Below are positions 25,046 to 34,157 of a DNA stretch of 64,000 nucleotides, piece by piece. Source of the stretch: Natronorubrum daqingense (lineage in GTDB: Archaea; Halobacteriota; Halobacteria; Halobacteriales; Natrialbaceae); assembly GCF_001971705.1 (NCBI RefSeq), contig NZ_CP019327.1, positions 2,604,001 to 2,668,000 of the forward strand, written 5' to 3'. Every line of letters begins with the position of its first letter. Positions within the stretch are counted from its first letter, which is position 1. The notes under the pieces were generated by a model. It worked only from the letters and a program-made list of their open reading frames with translations, ran no database searches and was not told where the DNA came from. The translations under genes were made by a program, and so were the position numbers.

Positions 25046-25666
25046 TCACTCGCTCGCATGTGCGTCTTCCTCGAGGACGCGCTCGCCCGCCCGAATCATC
25101 GACCGCCCGTCGTCGTCTTCGCGGACGGCTGGGAACGGTCGAATCGGATCCGGGTCGTCCGCTTTCTCGGTGAGTTGTCGACGCCACCAGGCGACGTCGT
25201 ACCACTCGTCTTCGATGTAGCCCATCGCGGGGAAATCGACGGCACGTTCGAAGCCGAGTCGCTCGTGAAACCGTTCCGTCTCGGGATTGGGAACCGTCGT
25301 CACCGCGTACGCGTCGCAGACGCCCTGTCGCTCGAGCACCGCGAACAGGGACTCGTAGAGCGCTCGACCGACGCCCGCCCGACGCGTCGATTCGTCGACG
25401 TACACCGAGAGCTCGACCGTCCACTGGTACGCTCGGCGCTTTCGCAGTCGACTCGCGTAGGCGTAACCGACGACGTCCTCCTCGAGTTCACAGACGAGCC
25501 AGGGGTAGGTCTCGAGGGTCGACTCGATGCGCTCGGCCATCTCGGCGTCGGTCGGTGGGGTCTCCTCGAAGGTAACTGGTGAGGATTCACAAAATGGTGC
25601 GTAAATGTCACGAACGTCGGTCGCGTCCGCCGGTCGTGCGATCCGAATTCGGGGATCGGCGTTCAT
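25046..25666 (-). CDS. GNAT N-acetyltransferase (phosphinothricin-acetyltransferase-like)
   Basis: A 206-residue GNAT enzyme. Start IRIARPADATDVRDIYAPFCESSPVTFEETPP is characteristic of the Pat/bar branch, as are VELSVYVDESTRRAGVGRALYESL (acetyl-CoA P-loop) and NPETERFHERLGFERAVDFPAMGYIEDEWYDVAWW. Members acetylate phosphinothricin or related amino-acid analogues, or methionine sulfone; the natural substrate here is unknown. About 35 extra acidic residues follow the normal end. It lies 71 bp after the PAP2 gene in the same direction. Confidence 0.83.
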   Translation of the reverse strand: MNADPRIRIARPADATDVRDIYAPFCESSPVTFEETPPTDAEMAERIESTLETYPWLVCELEEDVVGYAYASRLRKRRAYQWTVELSVYVDESTRRAGVGRALYESLFAVLERQGVCDAYAVTTVPNPETERFHERLGFERAVDFPAMGYIEDEWYDVAWWRRQLTEKADDPDPIRPFPAVREDDDGRSMIRAGERVLEEDAHASE

Positions 25667-25737
25667 ACTCGAGCGTTTTCGGGAGCCCTGATAAGCGCGC
25701 GGGAACGCTCCGATACGAGTCGGTCGCCGGTCGCCGA

Positions 25738-26790
25738 TCACTCGGACCTGCGTGCCCGAATCCAGCGGTGGAGCCGTCCAACGTACCGTTGCCCCCCGGC
25801 GTACCCTCGCCGCCACGTCGTCGGTCGGAGCAGATACCGGAGGCCGAGTCCGGCCATCGTCACCCAAAAGACGAGTGCCTGCCAGACTCGAGTCGCCCGT
25901 TCGGAGTGGCGCACCGCTGGAATCGTTACGAATACGCCACAGGCAAGGCCGAGTACAGCGCCGATAGCAGGCACCGAAAGCGGGTGAAACACCTCGAGTG
26001 CACTCGCCAGGAGTGCGAACCCAGAGGCTGCGAGCCCGCCGTTGAGGACGAGGGGACGAACTGCCGTGGACGGTTTCTCCGCGACTGCGAGGGCCCGCCC
26101 GAGACGGATCAGCTGCCACCCGCCGAACGTTCCGAGTGCGGCCCCGAGTAGCAAGACGGCGTCCGGATCGGCGCTGCTCGCGACGACTGCGAGTGCACTC
26201 GAGACGACCGCCACCGAGAACGCGATGGTCGCGTGTCCGCTCTCGACTCGAGTGAACACCCACTCGATAAGTGCGAGGAACGCCAGCCCGACGGCGATTC
26301 CGACGACGATATCGACCAGATAGTGGACGCCGAGTGCGACGCGCGAGAGGCCGACGAGCGCGATGATCGCCGCTGCGCCGCCCAGTCGTTGACGAGACGT
26401 TCCGATCGACAGTCGCCGGGCGAGACTGACGTAGACGACCGTGGTCATGAGCGCGTGCCCGCTCGGGAAGCCGTAACCACTGGCCATGGCCGTCGCCTCG
26501 TACACCGGCTGAATCAGGCCGGGAAGCGCCTCGAGCGCCACGAGCGGCTGCCCGGGCCGTGGGAGTGCGAAGACGTGTTTCAGCGCCGTAATCACGGCGA
26601 GTCCGGCTATCGTGAGTCCGATGATAATCGCGCTGTCCTCGCGGTTGTCCGCGGACAGCCAGTACAGTGCACCCACGAGTATTGCGAGAAACCAGACGTC
26701 GCCGAGTTGCGTTAGGAGTGCAACGAGGAGGGCCGCCCACTCCGGAACGAATTCCTGTATGGGTTCGAACTCCCCGATTCCTCTGGACAT
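25738..26790 (-). CDS. PAP2-superfamily membrane phosphatase
   Basis: A 350-residue membrane protein with an N-terminal PAP2 domain: motif 1 KHVFALPRP, motif 2 YGFPSGHA, motif 3 SRVALGVHYLVDIVVG, so the catalytic His/Arg set is intact. Four more hydrophobic segments follow (about 195-310) that are not part of PAP2, and the C-terminus is basic. It probably dephosphorylates a lipid pyrophosphate. ATG 26790 fits GATTAGT about 27 nt upstream better than GTG 26799. Confidence 0.85.
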   Translation of the reverse strand: MSRGIGEFEPIQEFVPEWAALLVALLTQLGDVWFLAILVGALYWLSADNREDSAIIIGLTIAGLAVITALKHVFALPRPGQPLVALEALPGLIQPVYEATAMASGYGFPSGHALMTTVVYVSLARRLSIGTSRQRLGGAAAIIALVGLSRVALGVHYLVDIVVGIAVGLAFLALIEWVFTRVESGHATIAFSVAVVSSALAVVASSADPDAVLLLGAALGTFGGWQLIRLGRALAVAEKPSTAVRPLVLNGGLAASGFALLASALEVFHPLSVPAIGAVLGLACGVFVTIPAVRHSERATRVWQALVFWVTMAGLGLRYLLRPTTWRRGYAGGQRYVGRLHRWIRARRSE

Positions 26791-26954
26791 AGCGGACACT
26801 ACGGTAGACGATCACTAATCGGTATCGTCTCTGTATCACTTCGGGAACCCTGGCGAAAACGGACGATTCGAACGCGGCGCTCGGCGAGTACACTACTGTG
26901 TTCGCCACGGGTACGCCGTCACTTCTTTTCCCTCAGGTCGACGTTGGGTTCCGC

Positions 26955-27395
26955 ATGGACGACCGCTCACAGCAGTTACTGGAACTCGACGACGACGAAA
27001 CGGACGCGCTCGCACAGCGAGCACGCGAGTCCGAGTACGTCGACCGACTCGAGACGTTCCTCGTCGACGAGCGCGGCGTCGACGTTCCGGCCGAGAACAC
27101 CCGCGCGTTCGAACGACGTGACGGCCTGCAGGTCGTCTCCGTTTCAGCGGACTCGAGCGTCGAGGACAGGCCAGCCGTCTCGATGACGGTCCACTTCGAC
27201 GACGGCGACGTTGTGCAGGCGACGACCGAGCGTCACGACCCGGTTGCCGAAGGCACCGTCGAACTCGCGTTCCCGACCGAACTCGCCCCCGACCCGGAAG
27301 CCGCGGTGACCGACATCCTCGAGCCGGAGGGCCAGTCCGTGACCGTCACGGTCGACGAGGTTGACGACGTCACGGTGTATCTGATAACGTTGTAG
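26955..27395 (+). CDS. Hypothetical acidic soluble protein
   Basis: A 146-residue protein: helical N-terminus (MDDRSQQLLELDDDETDALAQRARESEYVDRLETFLVDERGVD), then a beta-rich part (GLQVVSVSADSS, VSMTVHFDDGDVVQATTERHD) and a C-terminal strand VTVTVDEVDDVTVYLITL. No family recognised and no catalytic motif. It stands alone with divergent and convergent neighbours. Confidence 0.7.
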   Translation: MDDRSQQLLELDDDETDALAQRARESEYVDRLETFLVDERGVDVPAENTRAFERRDGLQVVSVSADSSVEDRPAVSMTVHFDDGDVVQATTERHDPVAEGTVELAFPTELAPDPEAAVTDILEPEGQSVTVTVDEVDDVTVYLITL

Positions 27396-27471
27396 CGAAA
27401 GCGGATAAACTCGAGTACGTGTGCCGAAAAGAGCGCACAACAGCGAAAATCGCTCGGCAACCCGAACCCGT

Positions 27472-29214
27472 TCAGTGACCCTGATCGTGCGGGTTCAGTG
27501 CCGTCCCGTACTGCTCAGCGTGGTCGGTGTAGTCGATGAACCGCGGCGCGTCGGGGTCGAACGGCCGCTCGAGACTCTCGAAGGCCTTCTTCTTGTCCCA
27601 GCCCTGGAGCTTGCCGACCGCCGACTTGTCCTCGAGATCGTGGTAGTCGAGTTTCGGTTCGGTGAGCTCCCACGCGTCGACGCCCTGCTCGGTCCGGAGG
27701 ATGACGCTCGAGTACTCGTCGGAGCTCCCGACGGAGCCGACGGTGATGTCCGAACAGAAGCCGGTAAAGTCCGCACACTCGTCACAGCCTTTGAGCGCGG
27801 CGTCGTGGAAGTTCTCGACGTCTTCCTCGACGATCATGTTGCCGTCGTGGTCGTAGACCATCATCTTGCCGTGGAGCACGTCCATCTTGCCGATCTCGTC
27901 GGGTGAGATGTCGCGTTTTTCCTCCAACTGCTCGCCCATGAGGCTGTAGTAGTTGAAGTTCTTCGTACACATGAGCGAGATGGTGTAGTCGACGGCTCGG
28001 ATGCCCTCGTTCTGGGCCTGATAGTCCCACTCGAAGTCCTGCAGGGCGCGGATGCCCTCGATCTCACACGGCGTGCCGACTAAGGCGAGCGAGAGTTCGT
28101 CCCAGTCCTTGTCGGGAAGCTTGTGCTCCCACTGTTTTAGGTCGAGGTTGCCGAGCGCGAGCGTCTGGTTGTAGACCGTGCCCGCGTTTTCGATCAGTTC
28201 TTCTTCCGTTGTCGCGAGGAAGCTCTCCGCCTTCCAGGCTTCCTCCTCGCTCTCGGTCGCGATCAGCGCACCGTCGATTTCGCCTTCCTCGAGCAAGGTC
28301 GCGAGGATGCCGGTCACGACGCCGCCGTCCTGTGCGCCGTCGGTCCAGTCGTCGTCGACCTTCGCCGAGAACTCCGTAATCGGGTCGCCGGCACCCTTGA
28401 CGTTGTCCTCGCCGCCGGTGATCTTCCACTGGCGTTCATAGCGCATGCCGCCGCGGGGACAGAAGTCCCAACAGAGCGAACAGCCGGTACACATCTTGAC
28501 GAGTTCCGGCAGGTCGTCCTCGCCGACGCCGATGGAGTCGGAGGGACAGGCGGCGACGCAGGTCCCACACTGGATACACCGACCCTCGTCGATGACGGCC
28601 TCGTCCAGTTCCATGAACCAGGTCTTCTCGTCCGGCGTCTCGATGTCGTTCATCTCCGAGCGAATCGAGTACTCCGGCGTGTCGAGGTCGACGCCGTCTG
28701 GCACGCCGACGCGCGTATCCGGCGAGTCGTCGTACACGTCCTGACTGACGTTTTCAGCGGGTTCGGTAAACTCGAGGTCGCCGAGTTCGCCCATCTCGTC
28801 GACGTTCGCCACACCCGCACCGTCTGTCGCAACGCGCTGGTCCTGTGACGACGTGTCCGGGCCCTGCGGTGACGAATCCGCGGTCTTCTCGCCGCACGAA
28901 CAGGTGTTCGGCGAGCAACTGCCGCCGCTGGCGTCGTCTGCACTAGTCTGAACTGCACCCTCTCGAGCGTGGTCCGTTCCCTCTCGGGATCGCGGCGCTG
29001 CACTTCCCGATTCGGGGAACATGACTGCCTCATCGTCGTCGGTGTTCGACTCAGGAACGGCCGGGAACGTTTGCTCATCCTCGCGGCTCGCGTGTCGCTC
29101 CTCGCTCGCGGTTTCACCGCTCGCATCATCGAGGTCCTCGCTCCGCTCGGCCCCCGCAGCTCCCGCTCGCTTCTTCGAGGACTCGCTTCGCTCGTCCTCG
29201 CGGTCAGTCCCCAT
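27472..29214 (-). CDS. FrhB-type F420 flavoprotein with ferredoxin domain and long acidic head
   Basis: A 580-residue protein. Residues 1-190 are an acidic, low-complexity head with an odd CSPNTCSCG cluster near 99-107. Two 4Fe-4S motifs follow: CIQCGTCVAACP from C213 and CTGCSLCWDFCP near 245. The rest is the coenzyme F420 hydrogenase/dehydrogenase beta-subunit fold (VVTGILATLLEEGEIDGALIA, LALVGTPCEIEGIRAL, SLMCTKNFNY, GCDECADFTGFCSDITVGSVG). Members move electrons between F420H2 and iron-sulfur partners. ATG 29214 overlaps the end of the siroheme reductase gene by 11 bp, so I infer it feeds that enzyme. Confidence 0.85.
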   Translation of the reverse strand: MGTDREDERSESSKKRAGAAGAERSEDLDDASGETASEERHASREDEQTFPAVPESNTDDDEAVMFPESGSAAPRSREGTDHAREGAVQTSADDASGGSCSPNTCSCGEKTADSSPQGPDTSSQDQRVATDGAGVANVDEMGELGDLEFTEPAENVSQDVYDDSPDTRVGVPDGVDLDTPEYSIRSEMNDIETPDEKTWFMELDEAVIDEGRCIQCGTCVAACPSDSIGVGEDDLPELVKMCTGCSLCWDFCPRGGMRYERQWKITGGEDNVKGAGDPITEFSAKVDDDWTDGAQDGGVVTGILATLLEEGEIDGALIATESEEEAWKAESFLATTEEELIENAGTVYNQTLALGNLDLKQWEHKLPDKDWDELSLALVGTPCEIEGIRALQDFEWDYQAQNEGIRAVDYTISLMCTKNFNYYSLMGEQLEEKRDISPDEIGKMDVLHGKMMVYDHDGNMIVEEDVENFHDAALKGCDECADFTGFCSDITVGSVGSSDEYSSVILRTEQGVDAWELTEPKLDYHDLEDKSAVGKLQGWDKKKAFESLERPFDPDAPRFIDYTDHAEQYGTALNPHDQGH

Positions 29215-30889
29215 GGGCAACACCTCCAGCAACCGGGGCCTCGGCCCCTTGCATGATCGTCCGGAGACGCCCGTTGTCGACGCGGCGACACCACTCGTAA
29301 AACTCCTCGCCGTCGTGACGGTCGGCGTTGTAAGCCTCGAACAGTTGCTCTAAGGCCGGGATCACGGAATCGGCGGGAACGGCGCTCTCGATCCAATCGA
29401 GGAACTCATTGTCAGCGCCGAGTGAACCACCGAGGCCGAAGTCCATGCCTTCGACGATGTCGGATTCGCCGTCTTCGTCGATCTTGACGGTCTCGCCACG
29501 GAAGCCGATGTCCGCGATCTGGGGCTGAGCACAGGACGCCGAGCAGCCGGACATGTGCATTCGGATGGCCTCGATATCGTCGGGGACGTCGATTCGCTCG
29601 TCGAGTTCGCGAGCCCAGCGCTTGGTTCGCTTTTTGGTCTCGATGATCGCGTAGTTACAGAACTCGCTGCCGGTACAGCCGACGGCACCGCGAGAGAACG
29701 CGCCGGGATCTGGCTGGTAGTCCGCGGCGAATGGCTCGGCGAGGAGATCCTCGACGTTCTCCTCGGGGATGTGGCTGATGAGGAAGTTCTGGTCGGTCGC
29801 GAGGCGTACGGAAGCGTCCGCTGTGCCGTACTTTTTGGCCGCGCGAGCGGCCTCGGCGAACTCGGTGCCGCCCATTCGGCCGGCGACGACGTTGAAGCCG
29901 ACGTACTGCAGTCCGCCCTGTTTCTGGTCGTGGACGCCGACGTGGTCGCCCTGGTAGCCGACAGTCAGGTTCTGACCCGCAGTCGGGAACTCGAGGCCGG
30001 TTCGGTCGCGGATCGCTTCCTCGAATTTGTCGGGGCCGAGTTGCTCGACGAGGTATCGCATGCGGCAGACGCCGCGGTTGTTTCGGTCGCCGATCTCTTT
30101 GAACGTCTGTGCGACGGCGCGACAGAACTCGACGGCGTGTTCCGGCTCGATGAAGAGGTCGAGTTCCGAGCCCATTCGCGGGCCGTCGGAGAGGCCACCA
30201 CCGACGCGGGCGTGAAAGCCGTAGCGATGTTCACCCTCGAGTTCTTTCTTCGCGGGGACGAGTCCGATATCGTTGATCTGAGACTGCGCGCAGTCGTGTG
30301 CACAGCCCGTGATCGTGAGCTTGAACTTCCGCGGGAGGTTTGCGTACTCGCGGTTGCCCGTGAAAAACTCGGAGACGGCGTCGACGACCGGCTGTGCGTT
30401 GAAACACTCGTGGTCGTCGAGTCCGGCAGCGGGACAGCCGAGGACGTTCCGGGCGGAGTCGCCACAGCCCTGAACCGTCGTCAGGCCGACTTCGTCGTAG
30501 CGGTCCCACATCTCTGGCACGTCTTCGACACGAATCCAGTGTTTCTGGATGTCCTGACGGGTCGTGATATCGAGGTAGGCGTCGCCCCAGAGTTCGTTTT
30601 GCTCTTCCCCGCCGTACTCCTCGGGTGCGACGGCCAGGTCGTCGGTTACTTCGCCGATGACCTCGGCCTGTTCGGGCGTGAGCTTTCCGCCCGGAACCTT
30701 CGTCCGGATCATGAAGTAGCCCTCCTGTTTCTGGGCGTACATGCCGGCCCACTTCAGGCGCTCCCACTCGCCGTCACCGGCTCGCTCTTCGATTTCTTCG
30801 AAGGAGAGCCTGTCTTCTGCGTATTCGTAGACGTCGTCGATCACGTCGAGGGGGTGTTTGTTCTGTTTGTACTGCTCCGTCGTGTTCAT
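29204..30889 (-). CDS. Siroheme nitrite/sulfite reductase
   Basis: A 561-residue assimilatory-type reductase with the two-fold repeat of the family. The siroheme/4Fe-4S ligands are C405 and C411 (GCTGSEFCNY) and C449 and C453 (SGCSASCAQPQ). The degenerate first half has ITGCAHDCAQSQIND and GCGDSARNVLGCP. It reduces nitrite to ammonium or sulfite to sulfide with six electrons; the sequence alone does not decide which, and no nitrate reductase is nearby. GGTGG 9 nt before ATG 30889 is a possible ribosome site. Its 3' end overlaps the F420-type flavoprotein gene. Confidence 0.88.
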   Translation of the reverse strand: MNTTEQYKQNKHPLDVIDDVYEYAEDRLSFEEIEERAGDGEWERLKWAGMYAQKQEGYFMIRTKVPGGKLTPEQAEVIGEVTDDLAVAPEEYGGEEQNELWGDAYLDITTRQDIQKHWIRVEDVPEMWDRYDEVGLTTVQGCGDSARNVLGCPAAGLDDHECFNAQPVVDAVSEFFTGNREYANLPRKFKLTITGCAHDCAQSQINDIGLVPAKKELEGEHRYGFHARVGGGLSDGPRMGSELDLFIEPEHAVEFCRAVAQTFKEIGDRNNRGVCRMRYLVEQLGPDKFEEAIRDRTGLEFPTAGQNLTVGYQGDHVGVHDQKQGGLQYVGFNVVAGRMGGTEFAEAARAAKKYGTADASVRLATDQNFLISHIPEENVEDLLAEPFAADYQPDPGAFSRGAVGCTGSEFCNYAIIETKKRTKRWARELDERIDVPDDIEAIRMHMSGCSASCAQPQIADIGFRGETVKIDEDGESDIVEGMDFGLGGSLGADNEFLDWIESAVPADSVIPALEQLFEAYNADRHDGEEFYEWCRRVDNGRLRTIMQGAEAPVAGGVAHGD

Positions 30890-31266
30890 CTGAACCACCG
30901 CCGGTGCGTCCACCGAGTGGCAAGCACTGTGTGCGGCGTCTCTCGTACGGTCATCTAGTAGCAAGTACTCACACCCGAACCCTATACCAGCCTGCAATTC
31001 GGCGAATCCTGACGTCGGTCCGTTCCACCAGCAACTCTTGCCTCATTCGGATCGACGTGCTACTCACTGCGACCCAAATTTACTGTAAATCGCAACTGAG
31101 ACGCACCGATCCAGTCGTACCCGGAGAGAACTGTCATCGGTAGCGGTCACAATTGCCGATACGAATGCGGACGACTCGCGTCGAGTACCGACCCCCGACC
31201 GTCGTCCATGTCTCTCAGCAACGGCTGTATCACTCGAGAAACGACGATTCAAAGCCGAATTCGGCG
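30890..31266. other. Intergenic region without a gene
   Basis: 377 bp upstream of the siroheme reductase. Several TATA-like stretches (31078-31086 AATTTACTG, 30981-30986 CTATAC) could place its promoter; a leader of 50 nt or more is then implied. No coding frame is supported. Confidence 0.45.
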
Positions 31267-31869
31267 TTACTCCGAACACGCGACGACGGTACCGGTCTCC
31301 CCACGCGGATCGGGTTCGAACTCGGGTTCGTCGGCGATACCCTGATTTCGTGCCCGAATCGTGACGTTTTCGTCGATATAATAGGTAACGCGCGTCCCTC
31401 GTTCGGTCGGGTTCGACCCCTGTGAGGTCGCCGTCGTATAATCGTAGACGATCGACACCACCACCGCCTCCGTCTCCATCTCTGCATCCGACTCGACATC
31501 TGGGTTCCCCTCGATTTCGGTCATCCGATTTCGCTCCAGATCGAAGTGCACGTCGTGTGCTTCCGAGCCGTACTCCTCGAGGAAGGCGTTTTGCCGATAG
31601 GCCTGCTCGAACTCGAGTGCGTACGTCTCGGCGTCGTCGCTCACCGACTCCGGTGCCGTGGGATACGAGACTCGCTCGAGCGCCTCGCCGGCTACGGGTT
31701 CCTCAGGATCCGGACGGTCACGGTCACCACAGTCGTACTCGTCGGGTGAAACCAACTCCGCATCGTCGTCATCTGTGCGTGCGAGTTGTCCGTCGAAACA
31801 ACCGGCGAGGGCCGCTGTAACCGGCAGTACTGACGACAGGAGGGACCGACGAGTCCGGGGAGTTCGCAT
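31267..31869 (-). CDS. Hypothetical lipoprotein
   Basis: A 200-residue exported lipoprotein: TPRTRRSLLSSVLPVTAALAGC gives a Tat-like signal with lipobox Cys24. A single mixed alpha/beta domain follows (VSDDAETYALEFEQAYRQNAFLEEYGSEAHDVHFDLE, VVVSIVYDYTTATSQG, RVTYYIDENVTIRARN). Haloarchaea have many such secreted proteins; no enzymatic motif is visible. Confidence 0.75.
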   Translation of the reverse strand: MRTPRTRRSLLSSVLPVTAALAGCFDGQLARTDDDDAELVSPDEYDCGDRDRPDPEEPVAGEALERVSYPTAPESVSDDAETYALEFEQAYRQNAFLEEYGSEAHDVHFDLERNRMTEIEGNPDVESDAEMETEAVVVSIVYDYTTATSQGSNPTERGTRVTYYIDENVTIRARNQGIADEPEFEPDPRGETGTVVACSE

Positions 31870-31984
31870 ACTGTAAACTAAGTTACCTGTATTATGGGCT
31901 TTTCGTTTACTCGCTCGCTCGTGATTGTCACTCGTGGACTGGTACGGTCTCTCGACGATCGAAAAATAGGGCCGGGTTCGACGG

Positions 31985-33436
31985 CTACACGTCGTCTTCG
32001 AGCAACCGATCGATCATCTCGTCTGGATCGAAGCGCTCGATGTCGTCGTAGCCCTGTCCGACACCCAAGAAGAGAATCGGCTTCCCGGTGACGTGAGCGA
32101 TCGAAATCGCGGCACCGCCGTTCGAGTCGGCGTCGGCCTTCGTCAAGATTGCACCGTCGATTTCGGCAGCCTCGTCGAACTCGCGAGCGCGATTGACCGC
32201 GTCCTGTCCGGCGACCGCTTCGTCGACGAACAGCGTCATATCGGGGTCGACGACTCGACCGATCTTCTCGAGTTGGTCCATCAGCCCTTCGTCGGTGTGG
32301 AGTCGCCCCGCCGTGTCGCCGAGCACGACGTCGATGTCGTTGGCTTCGGCGTACTCGACGGCGTCGTACAACACGGCGGCGGGGTCGCCGCCTTGTTCGT
32401 GACTGATGAGTTTCGTGTCGAGCGCGTCCGCGTGCTCTTGGATCTGCTCGTTCGCTCCGGCGCGGTACGTATCGCCGTTCGCCATCACTGAGGAGTACCC
32501 TCGTTCCTCGAGATACTGACTGAGTTTGGCGATCGACGTCGTCTTTCCGACGCCGTTGACGCCGGTGAAGATGATCGTGACCGGCGCGTCCTCGGCCGCG
32601 AGGCGTTCTTCGAAGTCGAACTGGCCGACGCTGATGACGTCGTAGATCGCGTCGTGCAGTGCTTCCTCGACGACCGCACCCGTCGAGGTCGTAAACGTCC
32701 GCGTCTCGCCGATCAGTTCCTCGCGAATGTTATCGAGAATTTCTTGGGCGACTCCCATCTCCACGTCACTCGAGAGCAACGCCAACTCGAGTTCCTGGAG
32801 TGGCCCCTCGAGGTCTTCTTCCTCGATGACGAACTTGCCCTTGACGAGCGAGCGCGCTTTCGCACCGAAGCCGGTTCCGTTATCCTCGTCTGCGTCCGCT
32901 GTGTCGGCGTCTTCAGTGCCGTCTGCGACCGAGGCACCTGCTGCGTCCTCGGTCTCGACGGCCCCGGTGTCGTCGGCATCCTCGACAGTTTCGCTTTCCG
33001 GTGTCTCCTCGCCGTCGACGTCCGGTTCCTCGTGGATCGGTTCCGAGGCCTCGTCGACGGTGTCTGTGTCGGAGGCTTCAGACGCCGCCGGTGTGCTGTC
33101 GACAGTCTCGGTCGAAGCGTGCTCACCCTGAGGCTCGTCCTCGAGCGCTGATTCGCTCGTCGCGATAGCTGTCTCGTCGCTCGCAGTCGCCGTTTCCCGC
33201 GTCTCGGGTGCATCCGCCGGCTCGTGATCGTCTTCTCGCGCGGTGGGTTCGTCTCCAGTCGACTCCGTAGTCGCCGCTGGGGCGTCCGACGTCTCGGGTG
33301 CTGTCGTCTCTTCGGCAACCTCGGAGTCTTCGTCCTCGAGTTCTTCCTCGTCGTCGACTTCCTCGACGTTCTCCTCAGCCGCCGCTTCGGCGTCTTTGCG
33401 GAAGCTCCCGAGTTTCTCCTTCAAATTATCGAACAT
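31985..33436 (-). CDS. ftsY: Signal recognition particle receptor FtsY
   Basis: A 483-residue SRP receptor. The first 165 residues are a highly acidic disordered A domain common in haloarchaea. The NG domain follows with GVNGVGKTT, DTYRAGA, DTAGR and TKADADSNGGA motifs. It docks SRP54 at the membrane to deliver nascent chains. The start MFDNLKEKLGSF is a membrane-targeting amphipathic helix. It lies 21 bp after pfdA in the cluster rpl18a-pfdA-ftsY. Confidence 0.97.
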   Translation of the reverse strand: MFDNLKEKLGSFRKDAEAAAEENVEEVDDEEELEDEDSEVAEETTAPETSDAPAATTESTGDEPTAREDDHEPADAPETRETATASDETAIATSESALEDEPQGEHASTETVDSTPAASEASDTDTVDEASEPIHEEPDVDGEETPESETVEDADDTGAVETEDAAGASVADGTEDADTADADEDNGTGFGAKARSLVKGKFVIEEEDLEGPLQELELALLSSDVEMGVAQEILDNIREELIGETRTFTTSTGAVVEEALHDAIYDVISVGQFDFEERLAAEDAPVTIIFTGVNGVGKTTSIAKLSQYLEERGYSSVMANGDTYRAGANEQIQEHADALDTKLISHEQGGDPAAVLYDAVEYAEANDIDVVLGDTAGRLHTDEGLMDQLEKIGRVVDPDMTLFVDEAVAGQDAVNRAREFDEAAEIDGAILTKADADSNGGAAISIAHVTGKPILFLGVGQGYDDIERFDPDEMIDRLLEDDV

Positions 33437-33457
33437 GATGCGGATAGTCGCCCGACG

Positions 33458-33904
33458 TTATTCGTCGGGGTTCTGGCCCTGCATCTGTTGCATCTGCTGT
33501 TGCATCGCCTGCTGTTGGAGCTGTTGGGCCTGCTGTTCGAGTTCGTCACTTTCGGACTGCAACTCAGAAATCTCGCCGTTGACCTCGTCGATTCGGTCGT
33601 CGAGATTCTCCTGTTTGCTCTCGAGGGCGTCGATTGCGTCGTCCTGTTCGAACTCCGCGGCGTAGTCTGCACCGAGTTCGACGATCACTTCGTCGATGTC
33701 CTCGACCGTCGCGCGAAGGTAGGCACCGCCGCCGACCGGAACCTGCACGGTCGATCCGGTCTCGAGCGTCTCGAGCGCCTCGGTTGCCTCGTCGGCTTCG
33801 TCTTTTTGTTGTCGGATCGCTTCGACGTTCTGCTCGAGCGTTTCGATCTCCTCTTCGATCTCTTGAAGCTGCTGTGAGAGTTGCTGAAGCTGTTGTTGAC
33901 TCAT
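33458..33904 (-). CDS. pfdA: Prefoldin alpha subunit
   Basis: A 148-residue prefoldin alpha subunit: N-terminal coiled coil (LQQLSQQLQEIEEEIETLEQNVEAI), central beta hairpins (GSTVQVPVGGGAYLRATVED, VIVELGADYAAEF) and a C-terminal coiled coil ending in a Gln/Met-rich tail. It forms a jellyfish-like hexamer with beta subunits that passes unfolded proteins to the thermosome. Its ATG overlaps the rpl18a stop by 2 bp. Confidence 0.95.
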   Translation of the reverse strand: MSQQQLQQLSQQLQEIEEEIETLEQNVEAIRQQKDEADEATEALETLETGSTVQVPVGGGAYLRATVEDIDEVIVELGADYAAEFEQDDAIDALESKQENLDDRIDEVNGEISELQSESDELEQQAQQLQQQAMQQQMQQMQGQNPDE

Positions 33905-34077
33905 CGTTGTGCCACCTCCTCGAGGTCGATTTCCGTTCGCTTGAGTCCGTGTTCGCTCCCGAACTGGGAGAGCGCGTGTTCTCGAGCGACGGATTCGTTT
34001 ACTGCGTCGATCGTCGTTTCGAACGACGAGTACCCGTCGCGGTTCTTGAACCGGCCGGTGACCGTATATTGATTCAT
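33901..34077 (-). CDS. rpl18a: 50S ribosomal protein L18Ae (LX)
   Basis: A 58-residue ribosomal protein LX/L18Ae: NQYTVTGRFKNRDGYSSFETTIDAVNESVAREHALSQFGSEHGLKRTEI. ATG 34077 is the family start; a frame to 34086 adds only MRD. The stop overlaps the pfdA start (ATGA), giving translational coupling. Confidence 0.93.
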   Translation of the reverse strand: MNQYTVTGRFKNRDGYSSFETTIDAVNESVAREHALSQFGSEHGLKRTEIDLEEVAQR

Positions 34078-34157
34078 GTCTCTCACTCCGGCAGGCAGTC
34101 GGAAGAATCTTCCCTTCCATCGGAGTCAGGAGTGTTCGACTTCCGACATTGATCGCC

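Noticed and set aside
29555-30958. 467-codon plus-strand frame
   Set aside because: It is antisense to the siroheme reductase with its conserved Cys motifs; long antisense frames are common in GC-rich DNA.
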